Shown here: one piece after another, positions 23,266-31,287 of the stretch
Layout of the letters: each line of letters opens with the position of its first letter
How positions within the stretch are numbered: position 1 is the first letter of the stretch
Assembly (NCBI GenBank): GCA_011053055.1
Contig: DRHT01000063.1
Location: 1 to 47,678, forward strand
Direction: 5' to 3'
Source of the DNA: Halopseudomonas sabulinigri
GTDB lineage: Bacteria; Pseudomonadota; Gammaproteobacteria; Pseudomonadales; Pseudomonadaceae
DNA length: 47,678 nt
The notes under the pieces: model-generated
Seen by the model: the letters and a program-made list of their open reading frames with translations, nothing else
Database searches by the model: none
What the model was told of the DNA's origin: nothing
Translations under genes and position numbers: made by a program

Positions 23266-23808
23266 CTAAAAACTGGAATCTTCGTTTTGCAGGAAAGCCG
23301 CCTCATCAGCGGTGGTAGGGCGAAGCAGAATGCTGTTGCGATGCGGGTAGCGGCCAAAACGCTCGATGATGCGCTTATGTTTGCGCTCAGAGCGCAGATG
23401 ATCCTCCAGTCCCGGAGTGCTGAATAACTTGAGCGCCTGCTCATGAATTTTCAAAGATTCGCTATGCATAAACGGCATATACATAAAGGCACGCAGCTTA
23501 ACCGGCAGCTGTTGGTCAATACCCTCAGCAACCGCCTCCTGCGCCAATACCAACGCCATGCCATCACTGGCAAATGCACGCGGAGTATCGCGCCAGATAT
23601 TGCGAGAGAACTGATCCAACACAATAATTTCAGCTAACCGCCCAAGCGGGGTGCCGCGCCAGTTCATCAGCTCTGCGCGTTCTGCGCGCTCGTGCAGAGC
23701 GCCGAAACGCTCTTCGATAAAGCGGTCTAGCCCAGGATCCTTGCGCCACCACTGCATCGGTTTAAGCTCGGTAAACCAGAATTCAAGCACTTCATCAACT
23801 GCCGCCAC
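23266..23808 (-). CDS. DUF924 family protein
   Basis: A 180-residue helical protein. VLEFWF at the start, WRGTPLGRLAEIIVLDQFSRNIWRDTPRAFASDG, FMYMPFMHSESLKIHEQALKLF and a final KHKRIIERFGRYPHRNSILLRPTT are unmistakable DUF924 blocks, sharing a tetratricopeptide-like fold. Molecular function unknown. It lies about 100 bp upstream of the PhzF-like gene on the same strand and may be co-transcribed. Confidence 0.9.
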   Translation of the reverse strand: MAAVDEVLEFWFTELKPMQWWRKDPGLDRFIEERFGALHERAERAELMNWRGTPLGRLAEIIVLDQFSRNIWRDTPRAFASDGMALVLAQEAVAEGIDQQLPVKLRAFMYMPFMHSESLKIHEQALKLFSTPGLEDHLRSERKHKRIIERFGRYPHRNSILLRPTTADEAAFLQNEDSSF

Positions 23809-23820
23809 TCAGCTCTCCTC

Positions 23821-23997
23821 TTACCATTTTGGGCCGCCGAGACAACGCCCGGCACTAAGGGTAAGATCGGTTAAAACGGGTTCGGTTCCGCAGTGCGGCA
23901 CCAGCGTCGCCGGTTGACCGCGGTGATATAGCGGGTGATTAAAGAACGACGTGAACATCGTAAGCCCCGGCAAATCACCCAGCGACGCCAATACCAT
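23821..23997 (-). CDS. Possible 58-residue small protein
   Basis: A short frame starting at ATG 23997 lies between the VOC gene stop (24008) and the DUF924 gene. It reads MVLASLGDLPGLTMFTSFF and ends AGRCLGGPKW. No ribosome site is clear (CAGGGCG) and I do not recognise the product. It is reported because it fills an otherwise empty gap in an operon-like run. Confidence 0.25.
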   Translation of the reverse strand: MVLASLGDLPGLTMFTSFFNHPLYHRGQPATLVPHCGTEPVLTDLTLSAGRCLGGPKW

Positions 23998-24007
23998 CGC
24001 CCTGAAA

Positions 24008-24433
24008 TCAACCCGGCTCAGCAGTAAAACCGCGACACACGACCGCCAACTTGTTACCGTCCGGGTCGCGTACATAGCTGCTGAAAAAGTCCGCATTGTA
24101 CTGCGGCCGTAAGGCTGGCTCACCCTCACTACTGCCCCCATGCGCCAGCGCTGCCGCATGAAAAGCTCTGACCTGGGCCCAGCTAGTCGCCTTCAAAGCG
24201 ACCATACTGCCGTTACCTGCACTCGGTGGCGCGCCGTTGAATGGCTCGCAAAGCCAAAGCGCCAACTCTCTTTCTCCCTGATTTTCATAGTACCCCCAGC
24301 CCGCCCAGCCCTGCCAATCTGCTTCTTCGCCCGGCGTGGCACAGCGCTGAATGTTCAACGCGCCCATCGCCGCATCGTAGAACAAAATGCTGCGTTGTAG
24401 ATCGCTGGTACCCAAAGTTATGTAGGAAAACAT
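24008..24433 (-). CDS. VOC-fold protein
   Basis: A 141-residue protein resembling the VOC protein at 10390-10770: MFSYITLGTSDLQRSILFYDAAMGAL at the start and FSSYVRDPDGNKLAVVCRG at the end. It lacks the first metal-ligand His (SYI rather than SHI) and the terminal Glu is absent, so it may not bind metal as glyoxalases do. AAGGAGTACAGG-type ribosome site lies just upstream of the ATG. Substrate unknown. Confidence 0.8.
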   Translation of the reverse strand: MFSYITLGTSDLQRSILFYDAAMGALNIQRCATPGEEADWQGWAGWGYYENQGERELALWLCEPFNGAPPSAGNGSMVALKATSWAQVRAFHAAALAHGGSSEGEPALRPQYNADFFSSYVRDPDGNKLAVVCRGFTAEPG

Positions 24434-24562
24434 CCTGTACTCCTTAGATAAAAGAGAGCCTTGCTGCTAGATAGCAATCTTATACCGCGCACGGCTCACT
24501 ATTTAGACATCAATGCATTATTTCGCTATCATCGCCGGCCGCTGAGCAATCAGACCATCACC

Positions 24563-24628
24563 ATGCCCGATAGCCTTTACTACGCATATCGGCGCTTTTT
24601 ACGTATTAACCTGCGGGTTAATCACTGA
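24563..24628 (+). CDS. Possible 21-residue leader ORF before the aminomutase-like gene
   Basis: ATG at 24563 opens a peptide MPDSLYYAYRRFLRINLRVNH. ATTAACC/GGTTAAT (24605-24622) forms a 7-bp hairpin overlapping its end. No strong ribosome site is seen, and it holds no lysine codon, so a lysine attenuator is not supported. A chance ORF is at least as likely. Confidence 0.2.
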   Translation: MPDSLYYAYRRFLRINLRVNH

Positions 24629-24713
24629 ATTTAGTCAATTTTTTCGCTCGCTGCGGCTGTGACGCTAGCGTAACGAAGTGCTTTTGACCTGAAAAATACG
24701 TTGAATACAAACT

Positions 24714-26066
24714 ATGCCGAATTCCAATATCCTGGCCATATCCACTCCAGACGTCGCCTCTTTCGATGCCGATGCTTTTAGCCACCAGCGCTTCAAAGTG
24801 TTTACAGCCAAGCAGCTGAATCAAATACCACAGCTGCAGAAGCTCACTCCCGATCAGCGTTTCGAAATGCAAGTGGTCGCTAGCGTACTGCCGTTTCGCG
24901 TGAACCAATATGTGATTGATGAATTGATCAACTGGCAGAACGTGCCGAGCGATCCGATCTTCCAGCTGACCTTCCCTCAGCGTGGCATGCTCAAGCCCGA
25001 ACACTACGACCGGGTCGCCGATGCACTCATCATCGGCACCGACCAGCCCACACTAAAAAGCATCATCAGCGAGGTGCGCGCCGAGCTGAATCCGCACCCC
25101 GCTGGGCAGCTTGAGCACAACATTCCCAAGCTTGACGGTGAAGTAGTTGAGGGTTTGCAGCACAAGTACCGCGAAACCGTGTTGTTCTTTCCTAGCTCCG
25201 GACAGGTTTGCCATAGCTACTGCACCTTTTGCTTTCGCTGGGCGCAGTTCGTCGGCGATAAAGATCTGAAAATTGCGGCTCGCGAGTCGACGCAGCTGCA
25301 GGGCTATCTGCGAGAGCACCCCGAAGTTACTGACATTCTAGTGACCGGAGGTGATCCGTTGGTGATGAAGACGCGCAACCTTCGCGCCTATCTCGAACCA
25401 CTACTAACAGATGAGTTCGCCCATGTGCGCACTATCCGTATCGGCACCAAAGCGCTGACGTTCTGGCCACAACGCGTGGTCACCGATGATGATGCCGAGG
25501 ACTTGCTGGCGCTGTTCCGGGAAATCCAGGCGGCGGGCAAGCACCTCGCGATTATGGCCCACTACAATCACTGGCAAGAGCTGGAACCCGACATTGCCCG
25601 CGAAGCCATCCGCCGCGTGCGTGAAACCGGCGCGCAGATTCGCGCTCAAGGCCCCTTGCTGGCGCATATCAACGACAGCGCCGAGGTGTGGGCGCGGCTG
25701 TGGCAAACCCAAGTCGAGCTCGGCATCATTCCTTATTACATGTTCGTTGAACGCGACACCGGCGCACGCCACTATTTTGAAGTGCCGCTGATCAAGGCCT
25801 GGCAGATCTACCGTTATGCCATGCAGAACGTGTCCGGCATCGCGCGAACAGCACGCGGCCCGTCCATGAGCTCACATCCGGGCAAGGTCGAGATTCAGGG
25901 TGTCGCCGAGATCCATGGTGAGAAAGTTATCGCCTTACGGATGATTCAAGGGCGCAACCCGGACTGGGTGCAACGGCCCTTTTTCGCAAAATATAACGAA
26001 GAGGCCACTTGGCTGAATCATCTGGAACCCGCCTTTGGCGAAGAGAAGTTCTTCTTCGAAGACTGA
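24714..26066 (+). CDS. Lysine 2,3-aminomutase-like radical SAM protein
   Basis: A 450-residue KamA-family protein. The radical SAM cluster motif CxxxCxxC is CHSYCTFC with Cys166, Cys170 and Cys173. ILVTGGDPLVMKTRNLRAYLEPLL is the SAM-binding GGDP block, and RIGTKALTFWPQRVV and HYNHWQELEP follow as in aminomutases. PLP-binding Lys of true lysine aminomutases would lie near the C-terminus; SSHPGKVEIQGVAEI contains a candidate Lys. It is longer at both ends than the EpmB translation-factor enzyme, so a lysine-tRNA EF-P role is less likely than amino-acid mutase or an uncharacterised branch. Start chosen at the ATG at 24714; upstream context has no clear ribosome site. Confidence 0.82.
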   Translation: MPNSNILAISTPDVASFDADAFSHQRFKVFTAKQLNQIPQLQKLTPDQRFEMQVVASVLPFRVNQYVIDELINWQNVPSDPIFQLTFPQRGMLKPEHYDRVADALIIGTDQPTLKSIISEVRAELNPHPAGQLEHNIPKLDGEVVEGLQHKYRETVLFFPSSGQVCHSYCTFCFRWAQFVGDKDLKIAARESTQLQGYLREHPEVTDILVTGGDPLVMKTRNLRAYLEPLLTDEFAHVRTIRIGTKALTFWPQRVVTDDDAEDLLALFREIQAAGKHLAIMAHYNHWQELEPDIAREAIRRVRETGAQIRAQGPLLAHINDSAEVWARLWQTQVELGIIPYYMFVERDTGARHYFEVPLIKAWQIYRYAMQNVSGIARTARGPSMSSHPGKVEIQGVAEIHGEKVIALRMIQGRNPDWVQRPFFAKYNEEATWLNHLEPAFGEEKFFFED

Positions 26067-26072
26067 TTCATC

Positions 26073-26096
26073 AACCCGCCGTCAGGCGGGTTTTTT
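26073..26096 (+). terminator. Rho-independent terminator of the aminomutase-like gene
   Basis: AACCCGCC, loop GTCA, GGCGGGTT followed by a run of T. It starts six bases after the stop codon. Confidence 0.9.
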
Positions 26097-26167
26097 ATAG
26101 TATGAGCAAGCCTCATCAATGATGCGGTTTGACCTTCCCCCCGCCACAGCACCTTGCTACGCCATCT

Positions 26168-26695
26168 TCAGCCGGAAGTGGGTATCTGCACCCATAGCGC
26201 AAATAAACCTAAAAACACCCAGAAGCCGGAAAAAAGCCAAGGCGAACGCTTGGAAAATGACAGTGACTTGCGTTGGCCAGTGAAACTCGACTCCCACTCA
26301 GAAAATAGCGGGTATTCGTCGTAGGCCACGCCGAACACTGGATCATGGCTCAGCAAACCGCTCTGCTTCGAATACCAGTGGTCAATAATATCGCAGGCCG
26401 CTTTTATACCCGGCCAAGCGCTGATAGAACTGAGTATCCCAAACAGGGCAAGCGTGGCGGGTACAACCAGGGTAAACAGCTTTCCCCACTCAGGGTTCAC
26501 GTTGGCCATACACGACGCGTAGGCAATCACCAGAAAAGATTGCGCGGTGAGGTAGGCATTGGTGCGATTAGCCAGATTGCTCGTTTCATTAAATATCTCG
26601 CGCCGATAGAACTCCAGCCGCTCCCGCGGGGTGGTGAGCATCTGTAACTCAGGATCTGCCTCTGGCGCCTCTGGCTCGTGTGGATGAATGATCAT
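26168..26695 (-). CDS. Membrane protein of unknown function
   Basis: A 175-residue protein with an acidic N-terminus (PHEPEAPEADPELQ), a soluble helix FYRREIFNETSNLANRTNAY, then three hydrophobic segments: AQSFLVIAYASCMA, LFTLVVPATLALFGILSSISA and SPWLFSGFWVFLGLFALWVQI. Between the second and third lies a hydrophilic loop. I do not recognise it; the outline resembles small octameric RipA-like or SLATT-type membrane proteins, but this is a guess. The start at 26695 is simply the first ATG of the open frame. Confidence 0.6.
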   Translation of the reverse strand: MIIHPHEPEAPEADPELQMLTTPRERLEFYRREIFNETSNLANRTNAYLTAQSFLVIAYASCMANVNPEWGKLFTLVVPATLALFGILSSISAWPGIKAACDIIDHWYSKQSGLLSHDPVFGVAYDEYPLFSEWESSFTGQRKSLSFSKRSPWLFSGFWVFLGLFALWVQIPTSG

Positions 26696-27395
26696 GTTTT
26701 GTCTCTATTTCCCTTGGTTTCCCTTCTTATTGGAAAGGCGAACCTAAATCGAGTTCCGTGCGAGGTGCCCGCTAAACCACCCAAGCTCAACAATGCCAGC
26801 CGCCATAGATCCTTATCTTGACCACAGTCCAGAAAAAAATCTTTCGCGGATCTAATAGCCAATATGTAACGCAATGACAGCTGACGCCTTTATATTATCA
26901 ATCAAGATAAAGCTTGAATCGGCGCATTGCAAAACCGACTCAGTTCACAACATGGGAAATTATAATAATAGATAAAAAAGAACATGCAACTTTATTGAAC
27001 AACCATTCAGCCAAAAACTCAGAATAAACTTTCAACAAAGCTAGCCATTATATTGCCATCAAAATAACCGGTAAAAACCAAAACAACATCACAAAGAAAG
27101 CCGGGCAAAAAATTCAAACAACTGATTTAAAACGAAAAAATAAAAACAATGATAGAAATCACAAAATTGAAAACTTATTTAAACTCAACTTTATATCAAA
27201 AATAAACAGACCCAAAACGCTAAGCTATTACTTAAAATTTAAACTTTACATTGGCACTCATCACCTAAAAGGGTGACTGGTTTAACAACACATCTGCGAT
27301 AGGGTCTTTTACCAGCCAATGTCAGCAAACATTAACTTCCTGACATTGCCTCAGGATCAAACAACAAACTTATATAAAGATTCGCGGAGTTATTA
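26696..27395. other. A+T-rich intergenic block ahead of the hydrolase cluster
   Basis: Seven hundred bases without a gene. From about 26880 to 27250 the sequence becomes strikingly A+T-rich (long A runs on the plus strand), unlike the flanking genes, and it ends in the promoter of the first hydrolase. No IS end, integrase or tRNA is visible. Confidence 0.6.
27262..27305 (+). promoter_or_regulatory. Promoter of hydrolase 1: palindrome plus -10-like element
   Basis: CACCTAAAAGGGTG at 27262-27275 is followed after exactly 24 bases by TAGGGT at 27300-27305, a weak -10. The ATG is 120 bp beyond the palindrome, with GGAGTTA as ribosome site. The same layout occurs ahead of hydrolases 2 and 3. Confidence 0.6.
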
Positions 27396-28298
27396 ATGAA
27401 AAACAAAAGCAATAAAACGGTACTTGCATCCCTCTTTGCCGCTGGCGCGTTAGCGCTTTCGATGTCAGCCATGGCCAACAACCCGCCCACTGAACCAGAA
27501 GTACCCAATACCGGTTATCAGCGCGGACCTGACCCAAGCGTGTCTTTTCTCGAAGCTGATCGCGGCCCCTACTCCGTGGACACCGAACGCGTTTCTGGCC
27601 TGGTAAGCGGCTTTGGTGGCGGCACCATTCATTACCCGACTGATACCACTGGCACCATGGCGGCGATCGTTGTGATTCCGGGTTATGTTTCAGCCGAGTC
27701 GTCCATCGAATGGTGGGGGCCAAAACTGGCGTCCTATGGCTTCGTGGTCATGACCATCGATACCAACTCGGGCTTTGACCTGCCGCCAAGCCGGGCACGT
27801 CAGATCAACACTGCGCTGGATTACCTGATTGACGAAAACAGCGACAGCCGTAGCCCGGTTGAAGGCATGATCGACACCGAACGCTTGGGTGTGGTCGGTT
27901 GGTCCATGGGTGGTGGTGGCACCTTGCGTGTTGCCGAGGAAGGTCGCCTAAAGGCAGCTATTCCTTTGGCGCCTTATGACACAACCAACTTCCGCGACAA
28001 TTACACCCCAACGCTGATTTTCGCTTGCGAATCTGACGTAATCGCGCCGGTTGCGATACATGCTTCGGCTTTCTACAACGACATCCCAAGCTCTACCGAC
28101 AAAGCCTTCATTGAGATCAATAACGGCAGCCACTACTGCGGCAACGGCGGCGGTATCTACAACGATGTGCTCGCCCGCCTGGGGGTCTCCTGGATGAAAC
28201 GCTATCTGGATGAAGACCAGCGCTATGATCAGTTCATCTGCGGCCCGAACCATGAGTCGGACTTTCAGATCTCTGATTACCGCAGTAACTGCCAGTAA
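27396..28298 (+). CDS. Secreted polyester hydrolase (PETase-like), copy 1
   Basis: A 300-residue alpha/beta-hydrolase of the dienelactone-hydrolase/cutinase group that includes PETases and the PE-H enzyme of P. aestusnigri. A Sec signal peptide ends SMSAMA at residue 27, followed by NNPP and a short acidic linker. GWSMGGGG holds the nucleophile Ser170; Asp214 (CESDVIAP) and His246 (NGSHYCGN) finish the triad. Cys211-Cys248 and Cys282-Cys299 match the two disulfides of type II PETases. Tyr194 (LAPYDTT) replaces the Trp found in copies 2 and 3. Tyr97 occupies the oxyanion-side position. The copy is visibly richer in acidic residues than its paralogues. Natural substrate is probably an ester polymer such as cutin or polyester, not proven. 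Confidence 0.92.
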   Translation: MKNKSNKTVLASLFAAGALALSMSAMANNPPTEPEVPNTGYQRGPDPSVSFLEADRGPYSVDTERVSGLVSGFGGGTIHYPTDTTGTMAAIVVIPGYVSAESSIEWWGPKLASYGFVVMTIDTNSGFDLPPSRARQINTALDYLIDENSDSRSPVEGMIDTERLGVVGWSMGGGGTLRVAEEGRLKAAIPLAPYDTTNFRDNYTPTLIFACESDVIAPVAIHASAFYNDIPSSTDKAFIEINNGSHYCGNGGGIYNDVLARLGVSWMKRYLDEDQRYDQFICGPNHESDFQISDYRSNCQ

Positions 28299-28320
28299 TT
28301 AACTCGCATTGACTGGCATT

Positions 28321-28348
28321 ATATGAGGCCCGATTTCGGGTCTCATAT
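28321..28348 (+). terminator. Hairpin after hydrolase 1
   Basis: ATATGAGGCCCGA pairs with TCGGGTCTCATAT (one wobble) around TT. It lies 22 bases after the stop; only a weak T-rich tail follows. Confidence 0.55.
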
Positions 28349-28603
28349 TGCGCTAACACCCAACTGAATTAACTCGTTATGCCTGCCTACCTTCCTGAGC
28401 GAGCACTCGCATGCGGTAGCTCACCCCCTTCGTCATTTATCTACACACCCAATGCCTCGCTTCAGAAGCACTTTCATGCCTATCAACCAGACAACACCCC
28501 ACCTCAAAAGCATCCGTGCATTTTGACTTCAACATGAAATCAGAGATTTCCAGCGAGATAGATAAAACGCACCGACGCACAACACTTATGGACCTTGCCC
28601 CAT

Positions 28604-28647
28604 CACCCTTAAGGGTGGCTTGCGCACTAACAAACTTGGAGTAAATT
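28604..28647 (+). promoter_or_regulatory. Promoter of hydrolase 2: palindrome plus -10-like element
   Basis: CACCCTTAAGGGTG at 28604-28617 is a perfect 14-bp palindrome. TAAATT at 28642-28647 lies exactly 24 bases beyond it; TTGCGC, ending 16 bases before it, could be the -35. The ATG lies 125 bp beyond the palindrome. Confidence 0.65.
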
Positions 28648-28742
28648 ACGCCGGCAGTCAGCATTCAAGCCGGCAGACACGCATTCGCCAGCCGTGACTC
28701 AGTACCTAAAAAAAATAAATCTCTCGATTCACGGAGTTACCC

Positions 28743-29660
28743 ATGAAACAGATCAAGAGCAATACCTTGCTGTCCCTGTTTGCGGCCAGCGCACTGCTGT
28801 TCTCGCTATCCGCTGCGGCCAACAATCCAGCGCCAACGCCCACACCAACTCCTACTCCAGGCACACCCAGTGCTTACCAGCGTGGCCCGGCTCCTAGCGT
28901 ATCCTTCCTGCAGGCCAGCCGTGGTGATCTTTCAGTTCGCACCTCGCGAGTATCCAGTTTCACCAGCGGCTTTGGTGGCGGGACCATTCACTACCCTACC
29001 GGCACTACCGGCACCATGGCCGCAATTGTCGTGATACCCGGCTACGTATCCGCCGAATCGTCTATCGAATGGTGGGGCCCAAAATTGGCTTCCTACGGCT
29101 TCGTGGTCATGACCATCGATACCAATAGCGGCTTTGATCAACCACCCAGCCGCGCACGCCAGATCAATAGCGCACTGGACTATCTGGTCAGTCAGAACAG
29201 CAGTAGCCGCAGCCCAGTACGTGGCATGATCGATACCAATCGCCTGGGTGTCGTTGGTTGGTCTATGGGCGGTGGCGGCACGTTACGTGTAGCTGAAGAA
29301 GGCCGTATCAAGGCAGCGATTCCGTTGGCGCCTTGGGATACCACTAACTTCCGCGACAACTACACTCCCACGCTGATATTTGCTTGCCAGTCGGACGTTA
29401 TCGCGCCAGTAAATCAGCATGCCTCACCCTTCTACAACCAGATTCCCAGCAGCACCGACAAAGCATTTGTTGAGCTCAGCGGGGGCAGCCATTACTGCGG
29501 CAACGGTGGCGGCGTGTACAACAATGTGCTCGGCCGGCTGGGCGTATCCTGGATGAAGCGTCATCTCGATCAAGACACCCGGTACGATCAATTCCTCTGC
29601 GGCCCGAACCACGAGTCGGACTCGCGTATCTCTGAGTACCGCGGCAACTGTTCCAACTAA
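28743..29660 (+). CDS. Secreted polyester hydrolase (PETase-like), copy 2
   Basis: A 305-residue paralogue of the first copy. The signal peptide ends at SLSAAA (residue 26), then a Pro-Thr repeat linker (PTPTPTPTP) not present in the other copies joins the mature domain. Ser174 (GWSMGG), Asp218 and His250 form the triad; Cys215-Cys252 and Cys286-Cys303 form the two disulfides. Trp198 (LAPWDTT) corresponds to the wobbling Trp of PETase and Tyr101 to its oxyanion Tyr. The Tyr after the catalytic His, equivalent to PE-H Tyr250, is kept. Surface charge appears more basic than copy 1. Own promoter and terminator, so each copy is independently expressed. Confidence 0.92.
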   Translation: MKQIKSNTLLSLFAASALLFSLSAAANNPAPTPTPTPTPGTPSAYQRGPAPSVSFLQASRGDLSVRTSRVSSFTSGFGGGTIHYPTGTTGTMAAIVVIPGYVSAESSIEWWGPKLASYGFVVMTIDTNSGFDQPPSRARQINSALDYLVSQNSSSRSPVRGMIDTNRLGVVGWSMGGGGTLRVAEEGRIKAAIPLAPWDTTNFRDNYTPTLIFACQSDVIAPVNQHASPFYNQIPSSTDKAFVELSGGSHYCGNGGGVYNNVLGRLGVSWMKRHLDQDTRYDQFLCGPNHESDSRISEYRGNCSN

Positions 29661-29707
29661 TCAGCAAACCGACCTCACTGCGTCGGTGATTGAGATAAGC
29701 AAAGCCT

Positions 29708-29740
29708 ATGGCCCCGGTCGCATATGCAACCGGGGCCATA
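29708..29740 (+). terminator. Rho-independent terminator of hydrolase 2
   Basis: TATGGCCCCGGT and ACCGGGGCCATA form a perfect 12-bp stem with a nine-base loop, followed by TCTTTTTC. Confidence 0.85.
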
Positions 29741-29933
29741 TCTTTTTCGGCTAAAGCTACGCATATCTCCCCCCAACAAGCCCCTTACCAAACCAGACAA
29801 CAAATCCAAAACACGAATCGCTGTTGCCTCGCACACATCTCGCATACAAGAAATAAAATCATTAAAAACAACAAAATCATATACTTGCGATAAATCAACC
29901 GCAGCATTGGCGCTAAACGGCCGGTTTAAATTT

Positions 29934-29977
29934 CACCTGAAAGGGTGGCATTAACCGTGGAGGCTTTGCGGTAGATT
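29934..29977 (+). promoter_or_regulatory. Promoter of hydrolase 3: palindrome plus -10-like element
   Basis: CACCTGAAAGGGTG at 29934-29947 is the third copy of the palindrome. TAGATT at 29972-29977 lies exactly 24 bases beyond it. The ATG is 123 bp past the palindrome. Confidence 0.65.
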
Positions 29978-30070
29978 ACCTCCGCAGGCTGGTTCGCGGC
30001 GGTAATGACATAACAACTGACCGTGAATCAACATTACAAAAATAATCCCTAGCATGTTGATGGAGTTCAC

Positions 30071-30976
30071 ATGATTCATACCAAGAAAAAGGTATTGCAG
30101 TCCTTATTTGCTGCCAGCGCTTTGATAATTTCGATGTCCGCTTTGGCCAACAACCCAGCGCCACCCACCGATCCAAACCCACCCACCACCGGTTTCCAGC
30201 GCGGGCCTGACCCAAGCGTCTCCTATTTGGAAGCCGCACGCGGCACCTACTCGGTACGCACCTCCCGGGTTTCCAGTTTCGTCAGCGGCTTTGGGGGTGG
30301 CACTATTCATTACCCTACCGGTACCACTGGCACCATGGCCGCCATCGTAGTCATTCCCGGCTTTGTATCAGCTGAATCTTCCATCGAATGGTGGGGCCCC
30401 AAGCTGGCGTCCTATGGCTTTGTCGTGCTGACCATCGACACTAACTCCGGCTTTGATCAACCGCCAAGTCGCGCGCGCCAGATCAACAACGCACTGGACT
30501 ATTTGGTCAGCCAAAACACCAGCCGACGCAGCGCCGTACAAGGCATGATCGACACCGACCGTCTGGGCGTCGTCGGCTGGTCAATGGGCGGCGGTGGTAC
30601 TTTGCGCGTAGCCGAAGAGGGGCGCATCAAGGCAGCGATCCCACTGGCGCCTTGGGATACCACTAACTTCCGCGATAACTACACTCCAACGCTGATTTTC
30701 GCTTGTCAGTCAGACATTATCGCACCGGTTTACCAGCATGCGTCTCCTTTCTACAACCAGATCCCCAATAGCACCGACAAAGCCTTCGTAGAGCTTCGCG
30801 GCGGCAGTCACTATTGCGGTAACGGCGGTGGCATCTACAACGATGTTCTGGGTCGCCTGGGCGTATCCTGGATGAAGCGTCACCTCGACCAGGACACTCG
30901 CTATCAGCAGTTCCTTTGCGGTCCGAACCACGAGTCTGACTCGCAGGTTTCCGATTACCGTGGGAACTGCCAGTAA
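30071..30976 (+). CDS. Secreted polyester hydrolase (PETase-like), copy 3
   Basis: A 301-residue paralogue, the one that looks most like PE-H as I remember that protein. The signal peptide ends at MSALA (residue 26), followed by [12 protein letters not shown]. Ser171, Asp215 and His247 form the triad; Cys212-Cys249 and Cys283-Cys300 the disulfides. Phe98 ([10 protein letters not shown]) stands where copies 1 and 2 have Tyr, as in PE-H; Trp194 is kept. Basic and Arg-rich like copy 2. It ends the cluster; no MHETase, terephthalate uptake or degradation gene is present in the window, so the natural role could be cutin or other polyesters. Confidence 0.92.
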   Translation: MIHTKKKVLQSLFAASALIISMSALANNPAPPTDPNPPTTGFQRGPDPSVSYLEAARGTYSVRTSRVSSFVSGFGGGTIHYPTGTTGTMAAIVVIPGFVSAESSIEWWGPKLASYGFVVLTIDTNSGFDQPPSRARQINNALDYLVSQNTSRRSAVQGMIDTDRLGVVGWSMGGGGTLRVAEEGRIKAAIPLAPWDTTNFRDNYTPTLIFACQSDIIAPVYQHASPFYNQIPNSTDKAFVELRGGSHYCGNGGGIYNDVLGRLGVSWMKRHLDQDTRYQQFLCGPNHESDSQVSDYRGNCQ

Positions 30977-31032
30977 CGGTCGCCTGAAGCCTTCGTCGAC
31001 TCTCCTGCGAGTCGGCGTCAAGGCTGTACAAT

Positions 31033-31066
31033 AAAAACCCAGCATCGCTTGCGTTGCTGGGTTTTT
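31033..31066. terminator. Bidirectional terminator after hydrolase 3
   Basis: AAAAACCCAGCA, ten-base loop, TGCTGGGTTTTT; T runs on both strands. It ends the hydrolase transcript. Confidence 0.85.
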
Positions 31067-31238
31067 AGTTTTGCAGCTAGCTTGAAACCGTTTATTCCCT
31101 GCGAGCCTCTACCCCAAACGCACAAGCGAAGGTACGAACATCGGGTTGCTGCGTGCCCACAATAAAACCGATCAACCCTCAATTGAGTGCTGTGGCTCCC
31201 AAAGCAGCAGATCACGACTCATAGTAAATGCAGCGCAT

Positions 31239-31275
31239 AAAAAACCCCGCTCTGGTTAGCCCAGGCGGGGTTTTT
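31239..31275 (-). terminator. Terminator of typA
   Basis: AAAAAACCCCGC at 31239-31250 and GCGGGGTTTTT at 31265-31275 form a stem with 14-base loop just after the typA stop codon (minus strand), with a U run. Confidence 0.85.
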
Positions 31276-31287
31276 ATCAGCCAAAAA

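Larger units (their letters stand above)
28299..28742. other. Intergenic region between hydrolases 1 and 2
   Basis: 444 bases with no gene. It holds the hairpin at 28321-28348 and the promoter palindrome at 28604; the rest shows no feature. Confidence 0.6.
29661..30070. other. Intergenic region between hydrolases 2 and 3
   Basis: 410 bases without a gene. It contains the terminator at 29708, an A-rich stretch near 29820-29880 and the promoter palindrome at 29934. Confidence 0.6.
30977..31287. other. Intergenic region between hydrolase 3 and typA
   Basis: 311 bases with no gene, holding two opposed terminators (31033 and 31239) and no promoter that I can identify. Confidence 0.6.

Noticed and set aside
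27262..29947. Hydrolase promoter dyads as transcription terminators
   Set aside because: The dyads have a zero-to-four-base centre, are not followed by T runs, and keep a fixed distance to the next gene rather than to the previous one.
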